DNA of 61,919 bases from Cardiobacteriaceae bacterium (GCA_017934275.1 JAGBJT010000023.1:1-61919), one strand, 5' to 3'. Numbered from the stretch's first letter, positions 8,347 to 17,505 are shown. Notes: a model not told the origin generated them from the letters alone. Made by a program: numbers and translations.

Positions 8347-9702
8347 ATGAGTTCATACCGCGATTTGAATATGACACCGCGCGAAATTGTTGAAGAATTA
8401 GACCGTTACATCATCGGGCAGAAAGATGCCAAAAGAGCGGTTGCCAATGCAATGCGTAACCGTTGGAGAAGACGGCAAGTTGCCGAACCGCTTCGAAGTG
8501 AAATTACTCCGAAAAATATTTTGATGATTGGACCGACTGGTGTCGGTAAAACCGAAATTGCACGGCGGCTTGCCAAACTCGCCGAAGCACCGTTTATCAA
8601 AGTGGAAGCGACCAAATTCACCGAAGTTGGCTATGTCGGGCGCGATGTGGATTCGATTATTCGTGATTTAGCGGATACGGCGGTAAAACTCGAACGGGAG
8701 AGGGCGCGGGTGCAAGTGCAGAGTAAAGCGCGTGAGCAAGCGGTAGAGCGGGTTTTGGATATTCTTATTCCGCCTGCGACCAAAACTCCTGCTTGGTATG
8801 AAGATAACGAAAAACCCGAAGAAGATGCAGCCCGCAAAGCTTACCGCGAGAGGCTTTTGCGCGATGAAATGAACGACAAAATTATCGAAGTTGATGTAGT
8901 CCGTCCCGAAGCGCAAATCGAAATAATGACTCCGCCTGGGATGGAAGAAATGAGCCAGCAGCTCGGGGAAATGTTCAAAAATTTCGGTAAAGAGAAAAAA
9001 ATCAAGCAAAAAATGACCGTCGCGGAAGCTCTTGTCAAACTCGCCGAAGAAGAAGCCGACAACTTGATAAACGAAGAAGAAATCCGTGCTGGCGCGGTAA
9101 AAAATGCCGAAGAAAACGGAATTGTTTTTATCGATGAAATCGACAAAATCGCGCACCGTAGCGATGTTCGCGGCGGTGAACCGTCCAGAGAAGGAGTGCA
9201 ACGGGATTTGCTACCGCTAGTTGAAGGAACGGCGGTTTCAACGAAATACGGAATAATCAAAACCGATCACATTTTGTTTATCGCTAGCGGTGCTTTCCAT
9301 TTGGCAAAACCGTCCGATTTAGTTGCGGAATTGCAAGGTCGCTTGCCTGTTAGAGTTGAATTAAACGCGCTTACTGCCGAAGATTTCAAAAGAATTTTGA
9401 CCGAACCTGATGCCTCTTTGATTAAGCAATACAAGGCACTTTTTGCCGCCGAAGAAATAAATTTAGAGTTCTCCGAAGACGGTATCGCCAAAATCGCCGA
9501 AACCGCGTATCAGGTCAATAAGAAAACCGAAAACATCGGTGCAAGACGCTTATACACCTTGATGGAACGGATTACTTCTGAACTTTCCTTCAACTGTGCG
9601 GATAAACCAGCAGGCGAAACGGTCAAAATCGATGCGGAATTTGTCGAAAAAGCTCTGGGCAATATTTGCGAAGACGAAGATTTAAGCCGTTTTGTTTTGT
9701 AA
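8347..9702 (+). CDS. hslU: HslU, AAA+ unfoldase of the HslVU protease
   Basis: HslU hexamers unfold substrates and feed them to HslV. The 451-aa protein shows [12 protein letters not shown] near residue 22, Walker A GPTGVGKT (62-69), the pore motif GYVGRD (about 97), a charged I-domain (about 110-240), Walker [13 protein letters not shown] and sensor 2 [14 protein letters not shown]. The C-terminal DLSRFVL is the peptide that docks into HslV and activates it. Full length, spaced 3 bases from hslV, certainly co-transcribed. Confidence 0.97.
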   Translation: MSSYRDLNMTPREIVEELDRYIIGQKDAKRAVANAMRNRWRRRQVAEPLRSEITPKNILMIGPTGVGKTEIARRLAKLAEAPFIKVEATKFTEVGYVGRDVDSIIRDLADTAVKLERERARVQVQSKAREQAVERVLDILIPPATKTPAWYEDNEKPEEDAARKAYRERLLRDEMNDKIIEVDVVRPEAQIEIMTPPGMEEMSQQLGEMFKNFGKEKKIKQKMTVAEALVKLAEEEADNLINEEEIRAGAVKNAEENGIVFIDEIDKIAHRSDVRGGEPSREGVQRDLLPLVEGTAVSTKYGIIKTDHILFIASGAFHLAKPSDLVAELQGRLPVRVELNALTAEDFKRILTEPDASLIKQYKALFAAEEINLEFSEDGIAKIAETAYQVNKKTENIGARRLYTLMERITSELSFNCADKPAGETVKIDAEFVEKALGNICEDEDLSRFVL

Positions 9703-9884
9703 AAAATAGCCGTTTATTACAACTTTCGGGTTATGAAATATACGATGCTGATTAACAAAATAATCAACTAGTTTTTTTATAAAAAATTGATAGCTTTTGC
9801 TAGAATTGCTCGGCGTTTTCGGGCGTTTTTGGACTTTATATTTCTTTATTTTTCAATCTTTTCAATCAACAAGGAAGACAAACT

Positions 9885-10889
9885 ATGACATTAAAAGTCG
9901 CTATTAACGGATTTGGTCGTATTGGTCGTTTGGCGATGCGCCGTTTAGCAAATGATTCTGCGGTGCAAGTTGTTGCGATTAACGATATTTCTGGCGATGC
10001 TTCAATGCTCGCTCATTTGTTCAAATATGACACCGCACAAGGTCGCTTCGACGGAACGGTGGAATCCGATGCCGAACATCTCATCATCAACGGCAAATCA
10101 ATCAAAATGCTCGAAATCAAAGATCCAACTCAACTACCTTGGGGCGATTTGGGTATTGATGTAGTTTTGGAATGCACGGGCGTTTTTGCTAGCAAAGAAA
10201 AATCACAAGCGCACATCAACGCTGGTGCGAAGCGAGTTTTGATTTCTGCTCCTGCGGGAAATGATGTTCCAACCGTGGTTTATGGTGTAAATCAACAAGT
10301 GCTCAAAGCCGATGACAAAATCGTTTCTGGCGCATCTTGTACTACAAACTGTCTCGCTCCGATGGCGAAAGTATTACAAGATTCTTTCGGTATTGAGCAA
10401 GGCGTGATGACCACAATCCACGCATACACAGGCGATCAAATGACCTTGGACGGTCCGCACCGTAAAGGCGACAAACGCAGAGCTCGGGCGGCGGCGGCGA
10501 ATATTGTTCCAAATAGCACGGGCGCTGCAAAAGCTATCGGTTTGGTTATTCCTGAATTGCAAGGCAAACTCGACGGTGCAGCGCAACGGGTTCCTGTTCC
10601 GACTGGTTCTTTAACCGAATTGGTAACGGTTCTCAAAAAGGCGGTTACAAAAGACGAAATCAATGCGGCGATGAAAGCGGCAGTTAGCGATTCTTTCGGC
10701 TATACCGAAGAAGAGTTGGTTTCATCAGACATCATCGGCATAACACAAGGTTCGCTCTTTGATGCAACGCAAACCAAAATCGTCGATGTTGGCGGTAAGC
10801 AATTAGTGAAAACGGTTGCTTGGTATGACAACGAAATGTCATACACCTGCCAGTTGGTGAGAACTTTGAAACATCTCGCGACCGTGTAA
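9885..10889 (+). CDS. gapA: Type I glyceraldehyde-3-phosphate dehydrogenase
   Basis: Glycolytic and gluconeogenic enzyme that converts glyceraldehyde-3-phosphate, NAD+ and phosphate to 1,3-bisphosphoglycerate. The NAD loop is INGFGRIGR (8-16), the nucleophile Cys152 lies in SGASCTTNC, and HAYTGDQ and [12 protein letters not shown] are phosphate-site motifs. At 334 aa it is full length. AAGGAAGA lies 8 bases upstream of the ATG. It is monocistronic, with a strong terminator 20 bases after the stop. Confidence 0.97.
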   Translation: MTLKVAINGFGRIGRLAMRRLANDSAVQVVAINDISGDASMLAHLFKYDTAQGRFDGTVESDAEHLIINGKSIKMLEIKDPTQLPWGDLGIDVVLECTGVFASKEKSQAHINAGAKRVLISAPAGNDVPTVVYGVNQQVLKADDKIVSGASCTTNCLAPMAKVLQDSFGIEQGVMTTIHAYTGDQMTLDGPHRKGDKRRARAAAANIVPNSTGAAKAIGLVIPELQGKLDGAAQRVPVPTGSLTELVTVLKKAVTKDEINAAMKAAVSDSFGYTEEELVSSDIIGITQGSLFDATQTKIVDVGGKQLVKTVAWYDNEMSYTCQLVRTLKHLATV

Positions 10890-10908
10890 AAAATCGCATA
10901 AATAAAGC

Positions 10909-10936
10909 AAAACCCCGTGAAAAAACGGGGTTTTTT
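10909..10936. terminator. Strong terminator after gap, shared with the converging microprotein gene
   Basis: AAAACCCCGT and ACGGGGTTTT pair around GAAAA and are followed by TTCG on the right. On the minus strand the stem is followed by TGCTTTATT, so it could also end the leftward 28-codon gene at 10968. Confidence 0.85.
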
Positions 10937-10967
10937 CGTTTTATCCGTGTATGAAAAAAAATAGTGT

Positions 10968-11054
10968 TTATTGCAAAAGCAGTACCAGCACAAATGCAAT
11001 AAATAAACCGATGAAAAGTCCAGCTAGATTACGGATGATGCGTTTTTTATTCAT
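10968..11054 (-). CDS. Predicted 28-residue single-span membrane microprotein
   Basis: The frame reads MNKKRIIRNLAG, then the hydrophobic span LFIGLFIAFVLVLLLQ and a stop. A basic N-terminus before one hydrophobic helix predicts N-in membrane insertion. AAGGA lies 7 bases before the ATG on the minus strand, which strongly supports translation. It lies between gap and ligE on the opposite strand and ends before the gap terminator. I do not recognise a family; such proteins often modulate membrane complexes. Confidence 0.5.
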   Translation of the reverse strand: MNKKRIIRNLAGLFIGLFIAFVLVLLLQ

Positions 11055-11130
11055 ATGCAAGTCCTTGATTTATTAAGAAATAATTAACTAATTAGCAAAA
11101 TAACACTCTGTTCAACGAAAGGAAAATTGT

Positions 11131-11958
11131 ATGCGTTTAGTATGTAAATGTCTTATTTTTGTATGTTTATCGATATCGAATCTTCCTGTTTTTGCCGAAT
11201 TGATGCTTGCCCAAAATTATCACGATGAAGAAGTTATCGGTTGGCTGGCGAGCGAAAAACTCGACGGTATCCGTGCTTATTGGGACGGTAAAAAGCTTAT
11301 TTCCCGTTCTGGTAAAGAATTTTTGAATACCGCGGAATTTGTCCGTGATTTTCCGAATTTTCCGATTGACGGCGAACTCTGGATTGCTCGCGGTGAATTT
11401 GAGCAAACGATGAGCAAAGTCCGTAGCGGTGATTATTCAGGAATTTCGTTCAATATTTTTGATGTGCCAGGTCAGGAGGGCGGAGTTCTAGCGCGTTTGC
11501 AGGTTTTGGAAAATTATTTGAATAGCAAGCCTGAGCTTAAATCTCGCATCAAAGTGATACCGCAAAAGCAAATCCGCGATATCAATGAAGCTCGCAAAAT
11601 GCTTTTTGATATTGAACGGCAAGGCGGTGAAGGTGTGATGTTGCGGCATCCTGATGCGCCTTATGTGCCAGGTCGGACGGACAATATGCTGAAATTAAAG
11701 AGTAAAGAAGATGCTGAATGTCGGGTAACCAAGCATTATTCTGGTAACGGTCGCAATGTAATACGGCTTGGCTCGCTTGATTGCAAGGATTTATCGAACG
11801 GAATAACGGTGAGAATTGGCACGGGATTTACGGATGCCGAACGGGATAATCCACCGCCAGTCGGTGCGGTGATAACTTACCGTTACTCTGGTTATACCGC
11901 GAAAGGCAAACCGCGTTTTCCAACTTTTTATCGGGTTTATCGAGAACCGATTAAGTGA
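11131..11958 (+). CDS. ligE: Secreted minimal ATP-dependent DNA ligase (LigE type)
   Basis: LigE seals nicks in DNA with ATP and is exported to the periplasm or outside. Residues 1-22 form a signal peptide (ending PVFA). The nucleotidyl-accepting Lys43 lies in SEKLDGIRAYWDG (motif I); RSG is motif Ia, FNIFDVPG motif III, GGEGVMLR motif IV and DNMLKLK motif V. The OB fold follows from about residue 195 and ends KPRFPTFYRVYRE. At 275 aa there is no extra DNA-binding domain, as is usual for LigE. AAAGGA lies 8 bases upstream. The family occurs in Neisseria, Haemophilus and Vibrio, where roles in DNA uptake or biofilm DNA are suggested. Confidence 0.93.
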   Translation: MRLVCKCLIFVCLSISNLPVFAELMLAQNYHDEEVIGWLASEKLDGIRAYWDGKKLISRSGKEFLNTAEFVRDFPNFPIDGELWIARGEFEQTMSKVRSGDYSGISFNIFDVPGQEGGVLARLQVLENYLNSKPELKSRIKVIPQKQIRDINEARKMLFDIERQGGEGVMLRHPDAPYVPGRTDNMLKLKSKEDAECRVTKHYSGNGRNVIRLGSLDCKDLSNGITVRIGTGFTDAERDNPPPVGAVITYRYSGYTAKGKPRFPTFYRVYREPIK

Positions 11959-11978
11959 TTACCTGTGCCGAAAAAATA

Positions 11979-12008
11979 AAAAATCCGCCGTTTTTTGGCG
12001 GATTTTTG
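11979..12008 (+). terminator. Terminator after ligE
   Basis: AAATCCGCC and GGCGGATTTTT pair around GTTTTTT, ending in a T run. It directly touches MITE copy 2. Confidence 0.85.
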
Positions 12009-12113
12009 TATAGTCGTTTCAATTCAAAATAAGACAAGGCAGCGAGCCGAAGACAGTATGCTTAATACGGCGAGGCGAAGAGAACGCTATTATTTTGAAG
12101 TGGAACGACTATA
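12009..12113 (+). mobile_element. MITE copy 2 (~105 bp)
   Basis: TATAGTCGTTTCAATTCAAA at the left end mirrors TTTGAAGTGGAACGACTATA at the right end, with the same core as copy 1 and a few substitutions (AAGAGAACGCTATTATT where copy 1 has AAGCTAACGCAGTATTATT). It separates the converging ligE and the lipoprotein gene at 12129. Confidence 0.85.
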
Positions 12114-12128
12114 TTTCAAATAAATACA

Positions 12129-12626
12129 TTAGCGGACATAATCAGCACGCATTACTACACGGGCGTGAAATGTTCCAGCTTGACAGATAACTTCGCCGCC
12201 AGTAATCGGCTGTTTTTCAAACCAAGAATGCAGATTGGAAACCCCGCGAGCTCCGTTTTTTGCTGCTGTGCGTTGGAATTTAGCCGCAGCGTTGATAACC
12301 GCGCGCTCGCAAGCAACGGCATCAGTGCGACCAGAAGCATTGGCAGATTGATGAGTTATGTCATTTTGCTTAATAACTTGACCTGGAATTTGGTCAAAAG
12401 AAACCTGAATTGGAAATTTATTGAGAAATCTTTGCGCTTGTGCGGTTTGCAAAATTGCTCGACCGTTGCAGCGGTAAAGAACATTTTTTCCGCCAGTTGC
12501 TAAATCACCGCGAGCGAGTGTGCAAAAACCGCTTTGTTGTCCAACTTCGGTTGGGTTATTTCCTCCGCGACAGGCGGTAAGCAAGCAAGCGGTTATCAGT
12601 AAAGAAGAAAAAATAATTTTTTTCAT
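12129..12626 (-). CDS. Small lipoprotein, unknown function
   Basis: The 165-aa protein starts MKKIIFSSLLITACLLTAC; LTAC gives a lipobox with Cys19 lipidated (a second candidate is Cys14). The C-terminal part (ACERAVINAAAKFQ ... NLHSWF ... ICQAGTFHARVVMRADYV) resembles small proteobacterial proteins that databases often mislabel as excinuclease ATPase subunits; they are exported and have no nuclease motif. AAGGAAT lies before the ATG on the minus strand. The role is unknown. Confidence 0.75.
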   Translation of the reverse strand: MKKIIFSSLLITACLLTACRGGNNPTEVGQQSGFCTLARGDLATGGKNVLYRCNGRAILQTAQAQRFLNKFPIQVSFDQIPGQVIKQNDITHQSANASGRTDAVACERAVINAAAKFQRTAAKNGARGVSNLHSWFEKQPITGGEVICQAGTFHARVVMRADYVR

Positions 12627-12754
12627 AAATTATTCCTTTTGATTTGTGAAAAGTTTTATTGGGAGATTGATAAAAATTTATCTGCAAATAAGTTAAAAAT
12701 TTTGCGGATATGATACAATAGTTTCTATACTGTTGTTGAACTAATATTAAATTG

Positions 12755-12772
12755 TTTTTTTTTTTTTTTTTT
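12755..12772 (+). repeat. Homopolymer of 18 T upstream of the APE locus
   Basis: Eighteen consecutive T lie 14 bases before the first APE start codon. TTGAAC (12736) and TATAAA (12777) flank it at 35 bases, too far apart for a promoter at the present length. Tracts this long change length by slippage during replication. Confidence 0.9.
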
Positions 12773-12786
12773 GTGTTATAAACAAG

Positions 12787-13509
12787 ATGCATTGCAATTT
12801 TTCTATTAAGGCTTGGAATGCGGTTTCAAGTTATTTTTCCCGAAAAGATGATTGGCGAGCTTATTTCGATGGTGCAGATTTGGCGGATTTTTCTTCCGTT
12901 AAACCAGATTTGAGCTTTTTGCCTGCAATTGAACGCCGCAGACTGGGAGTAAGCGCGCGGCTTGCTTTTGCTGCGGCTTGGAATTTATTTGACCAGAAAA
13001 AAGCTTGTCCCGTTGTTATGGCTTCGCACGACGGAGAAATTAACCGTTCTTTTCGGCTTTATTTAGATTTGTTGCGCGATGGTCTTATTTCTCCGATGAG
13101 TTTTGGTCTGTCTGTGCATAACGCGATTTGCGGTCAATGGACGCTTTTTAGACAAGATAATTCCGAAGTGTCCGCAATTGCTGCGAGTGCGGCGGTTTTG
13201 GAAGCGGGAATTGTTGAAAGTGTCGGTTTTTTAGCCGACGGTTATGAGGAAGTTTTGCTGATTGTGGCAGAAGAACCGCTGGCAGAGGAATTTGCGGTGA
13301 AACCATATTGCCGTGCGCCGTTTCCTTATGCTTTGGCGATGCGAATTACGAAAGGAGATATGTGGAAATTAGAGCGAAGAGAGGAAAAAAATAATCAAGC
13401 TGGTGCTTTTTATTGGGGAGCTTTTAATTGGATTGATGCGAGTTTAAGCGAGAGATTAAGCTTTATGAATGACTATAACACGGGAAATTGGCAGTGGTCG
13501 CGCTTGTAA
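12787..13509 (+). CDS. apeC: APE ketosynthase-like chain-length factor
   Basis: Matches the short N-terminal-type beta-ketoacyl synthase proteins (Ketoacyl-synt_2 kind) that pair with a full ketosynthase in aryl polyene synthesis and set chain length. Landmarks are AFAAAWNLFDQKKACPVVMASHDGE (60-84), SPMSFGLSVHNAICGQWTLF (about 102-121) and a C-terminal APFPYALAMRITKG. The active-site Cys of true ketosynthases is absent, as expected of a chain-length factor. First gene of the rightward APE operon; the start lies 14 bases after an 18-T tract, with no strong ribosome binding site. 240 aa, the usual length. Confidence 0.8.
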   Translation: MHCNFSIKAWNAVSSYFSRKDDWRAYFDGADLADFSSVKPDLSFLPAIERRRLGVSARLAFAAAWNLFDQKKACPVVMASHDGEINRSFRLYLDLLRDGLISPMSFGLSVHNAICGQWTLFRQDNSEVSAIAASAAVLEAGIVESVGFLADGYEEVLLIVAEEPLAEEFAVKPYCRAPFPYALAMRITKGDMWKLERREEKNNQAGAFYWGAFNWIDASLSERLSFMNDYNTGNWQWSRL

Positions 13510-14252
13510 TCCAGAAAGTTTCTATCTGTTGGCGATTTATTGCAACGGGATTAGGTTATTTGATTTTCGGGTTTTTCGGTTTAATTATGTCACTCTTCTT
13601 GCTTATTTTTTACTCTGTTAAGTTTAATAGAAGCCATAACGGACAAATCTTTGCTCGCAAAATAGTAGCTTTTTCTTGGAAGTTGTTTTCTTATTATATA
13701 GTATTTTCTGGTGTATGCAAAATAAACTATCAAGGATTAGAAAAATTAGGCAGAAGAGGGCAGATAATTTTATGCAATCACCCCAGTTTATTGGATGTGG
13801 TTTTTTTATTTAGCCGTATTTCAAATACGAACATTGTGGTTAAAAAAGAACTACTCAAAAATCCCGTAATGATTGGACAAGTGAAAGCTTGCGGATTTCT
13901 TGTGAATGAGGATATTTCAGTTGAAAGCGCGGTGGAGAGCTTAAATAAAGAGGCAATTTTGCTTTTTCCAGAAGGAACAAGAACTCGCTTGAATGAAAAA
14001 AACAAATTCAACCGTGCGGCAATTTCTTTTGCCCTCCATACGGCAAAAATCATCACTCCTGTAAAAATAAAAATGCAGCCTGCAAACTGGACAAAAGGTC
14101 AGAAATGGTGGAAAATTCCTACTGTTCGACCAAAATACGAGTTTATTGTAGGTCAAGATATAATTGTTGCAGATTATTTAGCGAATACTCAAATACCAAT
14201 TGCCGCAAGAAAGCTTACTACTGAATTGGAAAACTACTTTAATCAAAAATAG
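13488..14252 (+). CDS. apeD: APE lysophospholipid-type acyltransferase
   Basis: PlsC-like acyltransferase with a membrane segment near the N-terminus (YLIFGFFGLIMSLFLLIFY), the catalytic NHPSLLD (HX4D) at about residues 97-103, and the substrate motif LFPEGTRTR at about 159. In APE clusters this enzyme is expected to move acyl chains onto the glycerolipid or sugar carrier of the pigment; the exact substrate is inferred. It overlaps the preceding gene by 22 bases. The start is uncertain (TTG at 13488 or GTG at 13494). Confidence 0.85.
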   Translation: MAVVALVIQKVSICWRFIATGLGYLIFGFFGLIMSLFLLIFYSVKFNRSHNGQIFARKIVAFSWKLFSYYIVFSGVCKINYQGLEKLGRRGQIILCNHPSLLDVVFLFSRISNTNIVVKKELLKNPVMIGQVKACGFLVNEDISVESAVESLNKEAILLFPEGTRTRLNEKNKFNRAAISFALHTAKIITPVKIKMQPANWTKGQKWWKIPTVRPKYEFIVGQDIIVADYLANTQIPIAARKLTTELENYFNQK

Positions 14253-14264
14253 AAAGGAATATCA

Positions 14265-14531
14265 ATGGAAGAGTTTTATACGGAAATAAAACAGCTGATT
14301 ATCAACACTCTGGATTTGGAAGATATTAGCCCAGAAGAGATTGACACGAATGCACCGTTGTTTGGTGATGGTGGTTTGGGGCTTGATTCAGTTGATGCTT
14401 TGGAACTTGGAATGGCGGTGCAGAAAACTTATAAATTCAAGATTGATTCGGAAAATGTTTCAATGCGGGAAAGTTTTGAAAATGTTGCAACACTCGCTGA
14501 CTTTATTAGTAAAAATCGAGGTGATAAATGA
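14265..14531 (+). CDS. apeE: APE acyl carrier protein 1
   Basis: An 88-aa acidic acyl carrier protein. The phosphopantetheine site is Ser42 in GLGLDSVDALELGMAV, followed by the usual helix III region. In APE systems one of two ACPs carries the growing polyene. AAAGGAAT lies 5 bases before the ATG, and the end overlaps the next ACP by 4 bases (ATGA), implying translational coupling. Confidence 0.93.
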   Translation: MEEFYTEIKQLIINTLDLEDISPEEIDTNAPLFGDGGLGLDSVDALELGMAVQKTYKFKIDSENVSMRESFENVATLADFISKNRGDK

Positions 14532-14791
14532 AAAAAATGACGGAAGAGGAAATTAAAAAATTATTATTTGCTGCATTAACCGAATTATTCGAAATTGAAG
14601 CTGAAAAAATCACATTATCTAGCAATTTATATGAAGACTTGGATATAGATAGCATTGACGCAATTGACTTGATTGATTACATTCAAAAACAAACGGGATA
14701 TAAAGTCCGTGCCGAAGATTTTAGAGCGGTGAGAACGGTTGAAGATGTAATTCAAGCAGTGATAAAAATTCAAAATTCAAGTCAGGTATAA
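14528..14791 (+). CDS. apeF: APE acyl carrier protein 2
   Basis: An 87-aa acyl carrier protein with Ser42 in YEDLDIDSIDAIDLIDYI as the phosphopantetheine attachment site. The N-terminal MKKMTEEEIKKLLFAAL is typical of the APE-type second ACP. It overlaps the previous ACP by 4 bases. Confidence 0.93.
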   Translation: MKKMTEEEIKKLLFAALTELFEIEAEKITLSSNLYEDLDIDSIDAIDLIDYIQKQTGYKVRAEDFRAVRTVEDVIQAVIKIQNSSQV

Positions 14792-14812
14792 GACAATAAA
14801 AATAACGAGCAA

Positions 14813-15355
14813 GTGATGAAAAGATTTGTCTTTTTTCTGCTTGGTTTAATTAGTTTTCTATATCCATTCTTTTGGTATTTTGGACGAGAAAAATTCTTCA
14901 CTCTTTTGGCAATAATAATGGCTTGTTTATGGTTTATTCGCGGAATTTATGTGCAAATATTTGGGCAGAAAATTATTGCTTTTAGTTTATCGCTATTTTT
15001 CACTCTTTTATTATTTTTCCGCCAGCAAAATGCAATGTATTTTTATCCTATCTTGGTAAATTTTTTATTCTTCTTGCTATTTTTTTCTTCCCTCTTTCGA
15101 GAAGAAACGATGATTGAAAAATTGGCAAAAATACAAAATCCCAATTTACCGCAGGAAGGAATTATTTATACCCGTAAAGTAACCAAAATCTGGTGTGTGT
15201 TCTTTGTGATAAATGCCGCTGTTGCTGGATTGCTGGCTATTTTTGAGTTTTATCAATTATGGGCAATTTACACAGGAATAATCTCCTATCTTTTAATTGG
15301 AATATTGCTGGCTAGCGAATATTTATATCGAAAATTTTATTTGCGTATTAACTGA
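14813..15355 (+). CDS. apeG: APE-locus integral membrane protein (COG4648-like)
   Basis: A 180-aa protein with about five to six hydrophobic segments (FVFFLLGLISFLYPFFW, FFTLLAIIMACLWFI, AFSLSLFFTLLLFF, FYPILVNFLFFLLFF, IWCVFFVINAAVAGLLAIF, YTGIISYLLIGILLASEYLY) and a conserved loop IQNPNLPQEGIIYTRKVTKIW. Members of this unnamed membrane family sit at this place in APE clusters. The role is unknown; a place in the inner-membrane assembly complex is plausible. ATG at 14816 or GTG at 14813 could start it. Confidence 0.75.
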   Translation: MMKRFVFFLLGLISFLYPFFWYFGREKFFTLLAIIMACLWFIRGIYVQIFGQKIIAFSLSLFFTLLLFFRQQNAMYFYPILVNFLFFLLFFSSLFREETMIEKLAKIQNPNLPQEGIIYTRKVTKIWCVFFVINAAVAGLLAIFEFYQLWAIYTGIISYLLIGILLASEYLYRKFYLRIN

Positions 15356-16095
15356 TGAATAAAAATAAAAATTTCTTTCTTGCGGCAATTATTCCGCACT
15401 ATCGCCACGAAAAAACTCTACTCTTTGTAGTGGAAAAATTGCAAGAACATAATTTAACCGTGTTTGTCGTTGATGATTGTTCAGGAAATACTGCCGATGA
15501 GGTTTTAGAGCAATGCCGTGTGAAAGGAGTAAAAGTCATTCAAAGAAACATAAATGGCGGCAAAGGTGCGGCAATGAAGGACGGGATTAGGGCGGCAGCA
15601 GCGGAAAATTTTACAAATGTTCTACAAATTGATGCAGATGCTCAGCATAATTTTGACGATATAGCACAAATGATTGCAATTGCGCGACAAAATCCCGATG
15701 ATTTGGTTTGTGCTAATCCGATTTACAGCGAAGATGCACCGCGTGCGCGAATTGTCGGTCGCAAAATTACTAATTTTTGGAACCTGATTAACTCTTGTTC
15801 GAGAGAAATTAAAGACGGAATGTGCGGTTTTCGCATTTATCCGTTGTCGATAACGATGAAAATAATAGAAAAATACCAAATTGGCAACCGAATGGATTTT
15901 GATAATGAAATTTTGCTGCATTTTTATTGGAATAAGGTGAAATTTCATTGGATTGATTCGCAAGTGAAATATCCAGCCGATGGAATTTCGCATTTTGCCT
16001 TGTTTCGTGATAATTGGATTATTAGCAAAATGCACGCAGGACTTTTTTTTATCTCTTTACGGCAAAAATTAGGCTTTTATGAACGGGTTAAATAA
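15355..16095 (+). CDS. APE family 2 glycosyltransferase
   Basis: A GT-A fold glycosyltransferase of 246 aa: IIPHYRHEKTL at the start, the nucleotide motif FVVDDCSGNT (about 37-46), GGKGAAMKDGI and the metal-binding QIDADAQH (DXD) at about 91-98. There is no membrane anchor. In E. coli-type clusters this domain is fused to the acyltransferase that follows; here the two are separate genes overlapping by 17 bases. It is expected to glycosylate the lipid carrier of the polyene. Confidence 0.88.
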   Translation: MNKNKNFFLAAIIPHYRHEKTLLFVVEKLQEHNLTVFVVDDCSGNTADEVLEQCRVKGVKVIQRNINGGKGAAMKDGIRAAAAENFTNVLQIDADAQHNFDDIAQMIAIARQNPDDLVCANPIYSEDAPRARIVGRKITNFWNLINSCSREIKDGMCGFRIYPLSITMKIIEKYQIGNRMDFDNEILLHFYWNKVKFHWIDSQVKYPADGISHFALFRDNWIISKMHAGLFFISLRQKLGFYERVK

Positions 16096-17020
16096 GCAAA
16101 ATAAAGTTCATTGGGCACTTGAAAAAGAACGGGGAAGTTATTTTTTTCTGAAATTAACTTTAATTTTAGTGCGATATTTGCCGTTATTTATTTGCTATTT
16201 TTTTGTCTATATCGTTTGCATTTATTTTTATATAAGTTCTAGACAATTAAGAAAAAATATTTTGCATTATCAAAATAACTTGAATAAAACTTTTCCTGAA
16301 AATAATTTGCCGAAAAAATTTCCGATTTTTTTGCAAGTGGTGAATTTTGGCACTTCTATTGTTGATAGATTTGCGGTTTGGTCAGGAAAAATTGCTCACA
16401 AAAATTTGCTTATATCCGATCCTGATGGAATTATGGAGCGCTTGACAAACAATAAACGCGGAGAAATTTTTATTTGTTCGCATCTTGGAAATCTAGATGT
16501 TTTGCGCGGCTTTTTGCATATTTATCCTGAATTTAAGCTCAATATTTTGCATCACTCCCAAAATGCCAAAATGTTTAACCGTGTGTTAGAGGAAAGCGGT
16601 GCGGAGAATATTCGGCTTATTCAAGTAAGCGAATTAGATGCGGATTTTATGCTGAAACTGTCGAACAAATTAGAACAAGGAGAATGGATAGTCATTGCTG
16701 CTGACCGCATTCCTTTGTCAGGAAATAAATACTGTTCGGTTAAATTTTTGGGGGAGGAAGCTAATTTTCCAACTGGTTCTTGGCTGTTAGCAAGCATATT
16801 AAAAGCACCGACTAATACCATTTTTGCCTTAAAAGAAAAGAGTAAATTCAGGCTTATTTTGCGTAATTTTTCAAGTGTTGAAGATATTAGAAATAAACGA
16901 AAAAATTTCACCCCTTTGATTGAAAAATATTCTACTGTTTTAGCTGAAATTGCCAGAGAATATCCCCTGCAATGGTTTAATTTTTTCGATTTCTGGCAGC
17001 AAGGTAGAGAAAACAAATAA
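16079..17020 (+). CDS. APE LpxL/HtrB-type acyltransferase
   Basis: A 313-aa lysophospholipid/lipid A-type acyltransferase. It has a hydrophobic N-terminal anchor (LILVRYLPLFICYFFVYIVCIYFYI), the HX4D motif SHLGNLDVLRG at about 145-155, and AADRIPLSG near 213. The family transfers acyl groups from ACP to membrane-bound acceptors, so it probably joins the ACP-bound polyene or a fatty acid to the glycolipid. It overlaps the glycosyltransferase gene by 17 bases. Confidence 0.87.
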   Translation: MNGLNKQNKVHWALEKERGSYFFLKLTLILVRYLPLFICYFFVYIVCIYFYISSRQLRKNILHYQNNLNKTFPENNLPKKFPIFLQVVNFGTSIVDRFAVWSGKIAHKNLLISDPDGIMERLTNNKRGEIFICSHLGNLDVLRGFLHIYPEFKLNILHHSQNAKMFNRVLEESGAENIRLIQVSELDADFMLKLSNKLEQGEWIVIAADRIPLSGNKYCSVKFLGEEANFPTGSWLLASILKAPTNTIFALKEKSKFRLILRNFSSVEDIRNKRKNFTPLIEKYSTVLAEIAREYPLQWFNFFDFWQQGRENK

Positions 17021-17058
17021 TTTTTACACTCTTAATATGTTTTGGAGATAAATAAATA

Positions 17059-17505
17059 ATGGCAAAACAGCATATTTTTATTCGAGAACGACTTCAAATG
17101 CAGGCGCATTTTTTTGATGTTGATTCGGTTAATGTGGTTTGGCACGGAAATTATGTCAAGTATTTTGAAATTGCCCGTTGCAATTTGCTTGACAAAATTG
17201 GCTACGGCTATAACCAAATGCGCGCTGATGGTTTCGGTTATCCAGTGGCAAAATTTGAGTGTAAATATTTAGCACCGATTCGTTTTGCGGATATTTTTGA
17301 AGTTGAAGCTTGTTTGACGGAATATGAAAGTTCTTTGCAGTTTTTATACTTTATTTTTGATAGAAGAGGTAGAAAAATTACTCGTGCCAGTTCAATGCAA
17401 GTTTGCATTCGTTTAGATACTTTTGAAAGCTGTTTTAGCACATCGGAAAAACTGCAAACAGTGGTAAAAAATTATTCTGGTTATATTCCAAAAGAAGAGG
17501 AATAG
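17059..17505 (+). CDS. apeK: APE hotdog thioesterase (4-hydroxybenzoyl-CoA thioesterase family)
   Basis: A 148-aa hotdog-fold acyl-CoA/ACP thioesterase. The motif HFFDVDSVNVVWHGNYVKYFE (15-35) carries the catalytic Asp and the HGNY signature. Such enzymes in APE clusters probably release aberrant or finished acyl chains. GGAG lies 10 bases before the ATG; the gene is 38 bases after the acyltransferase. Confidence 0.85.
   Translation: MAKQHIFIRERLQMQAHFFDVDSVNVVWHGNYVKYFEIARCNLLDKIGYGYNQMRADGFGYPVAKFECKYLAPIRFADIFEVEACLTEYESSLQFLYFIFDRRGRKITRASSMQVCIRLDTFESCFSTSEKLQTVVKNYSGYIPKEEE

Noticed and set aside
8668-9260. Two long minus-strand frames opposite hslU
   Set aside because: They mirror the conserved hslU coding sequence and show no independent motif.
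12736-12782. TTGAAC-TATAAA as the APE promoter across the T tract
   Set aside because: The spacing is 35 bases at the present tract length, far from the 16-18 a sigma-70 promoter needs. Kept only as a remark under the T tract.
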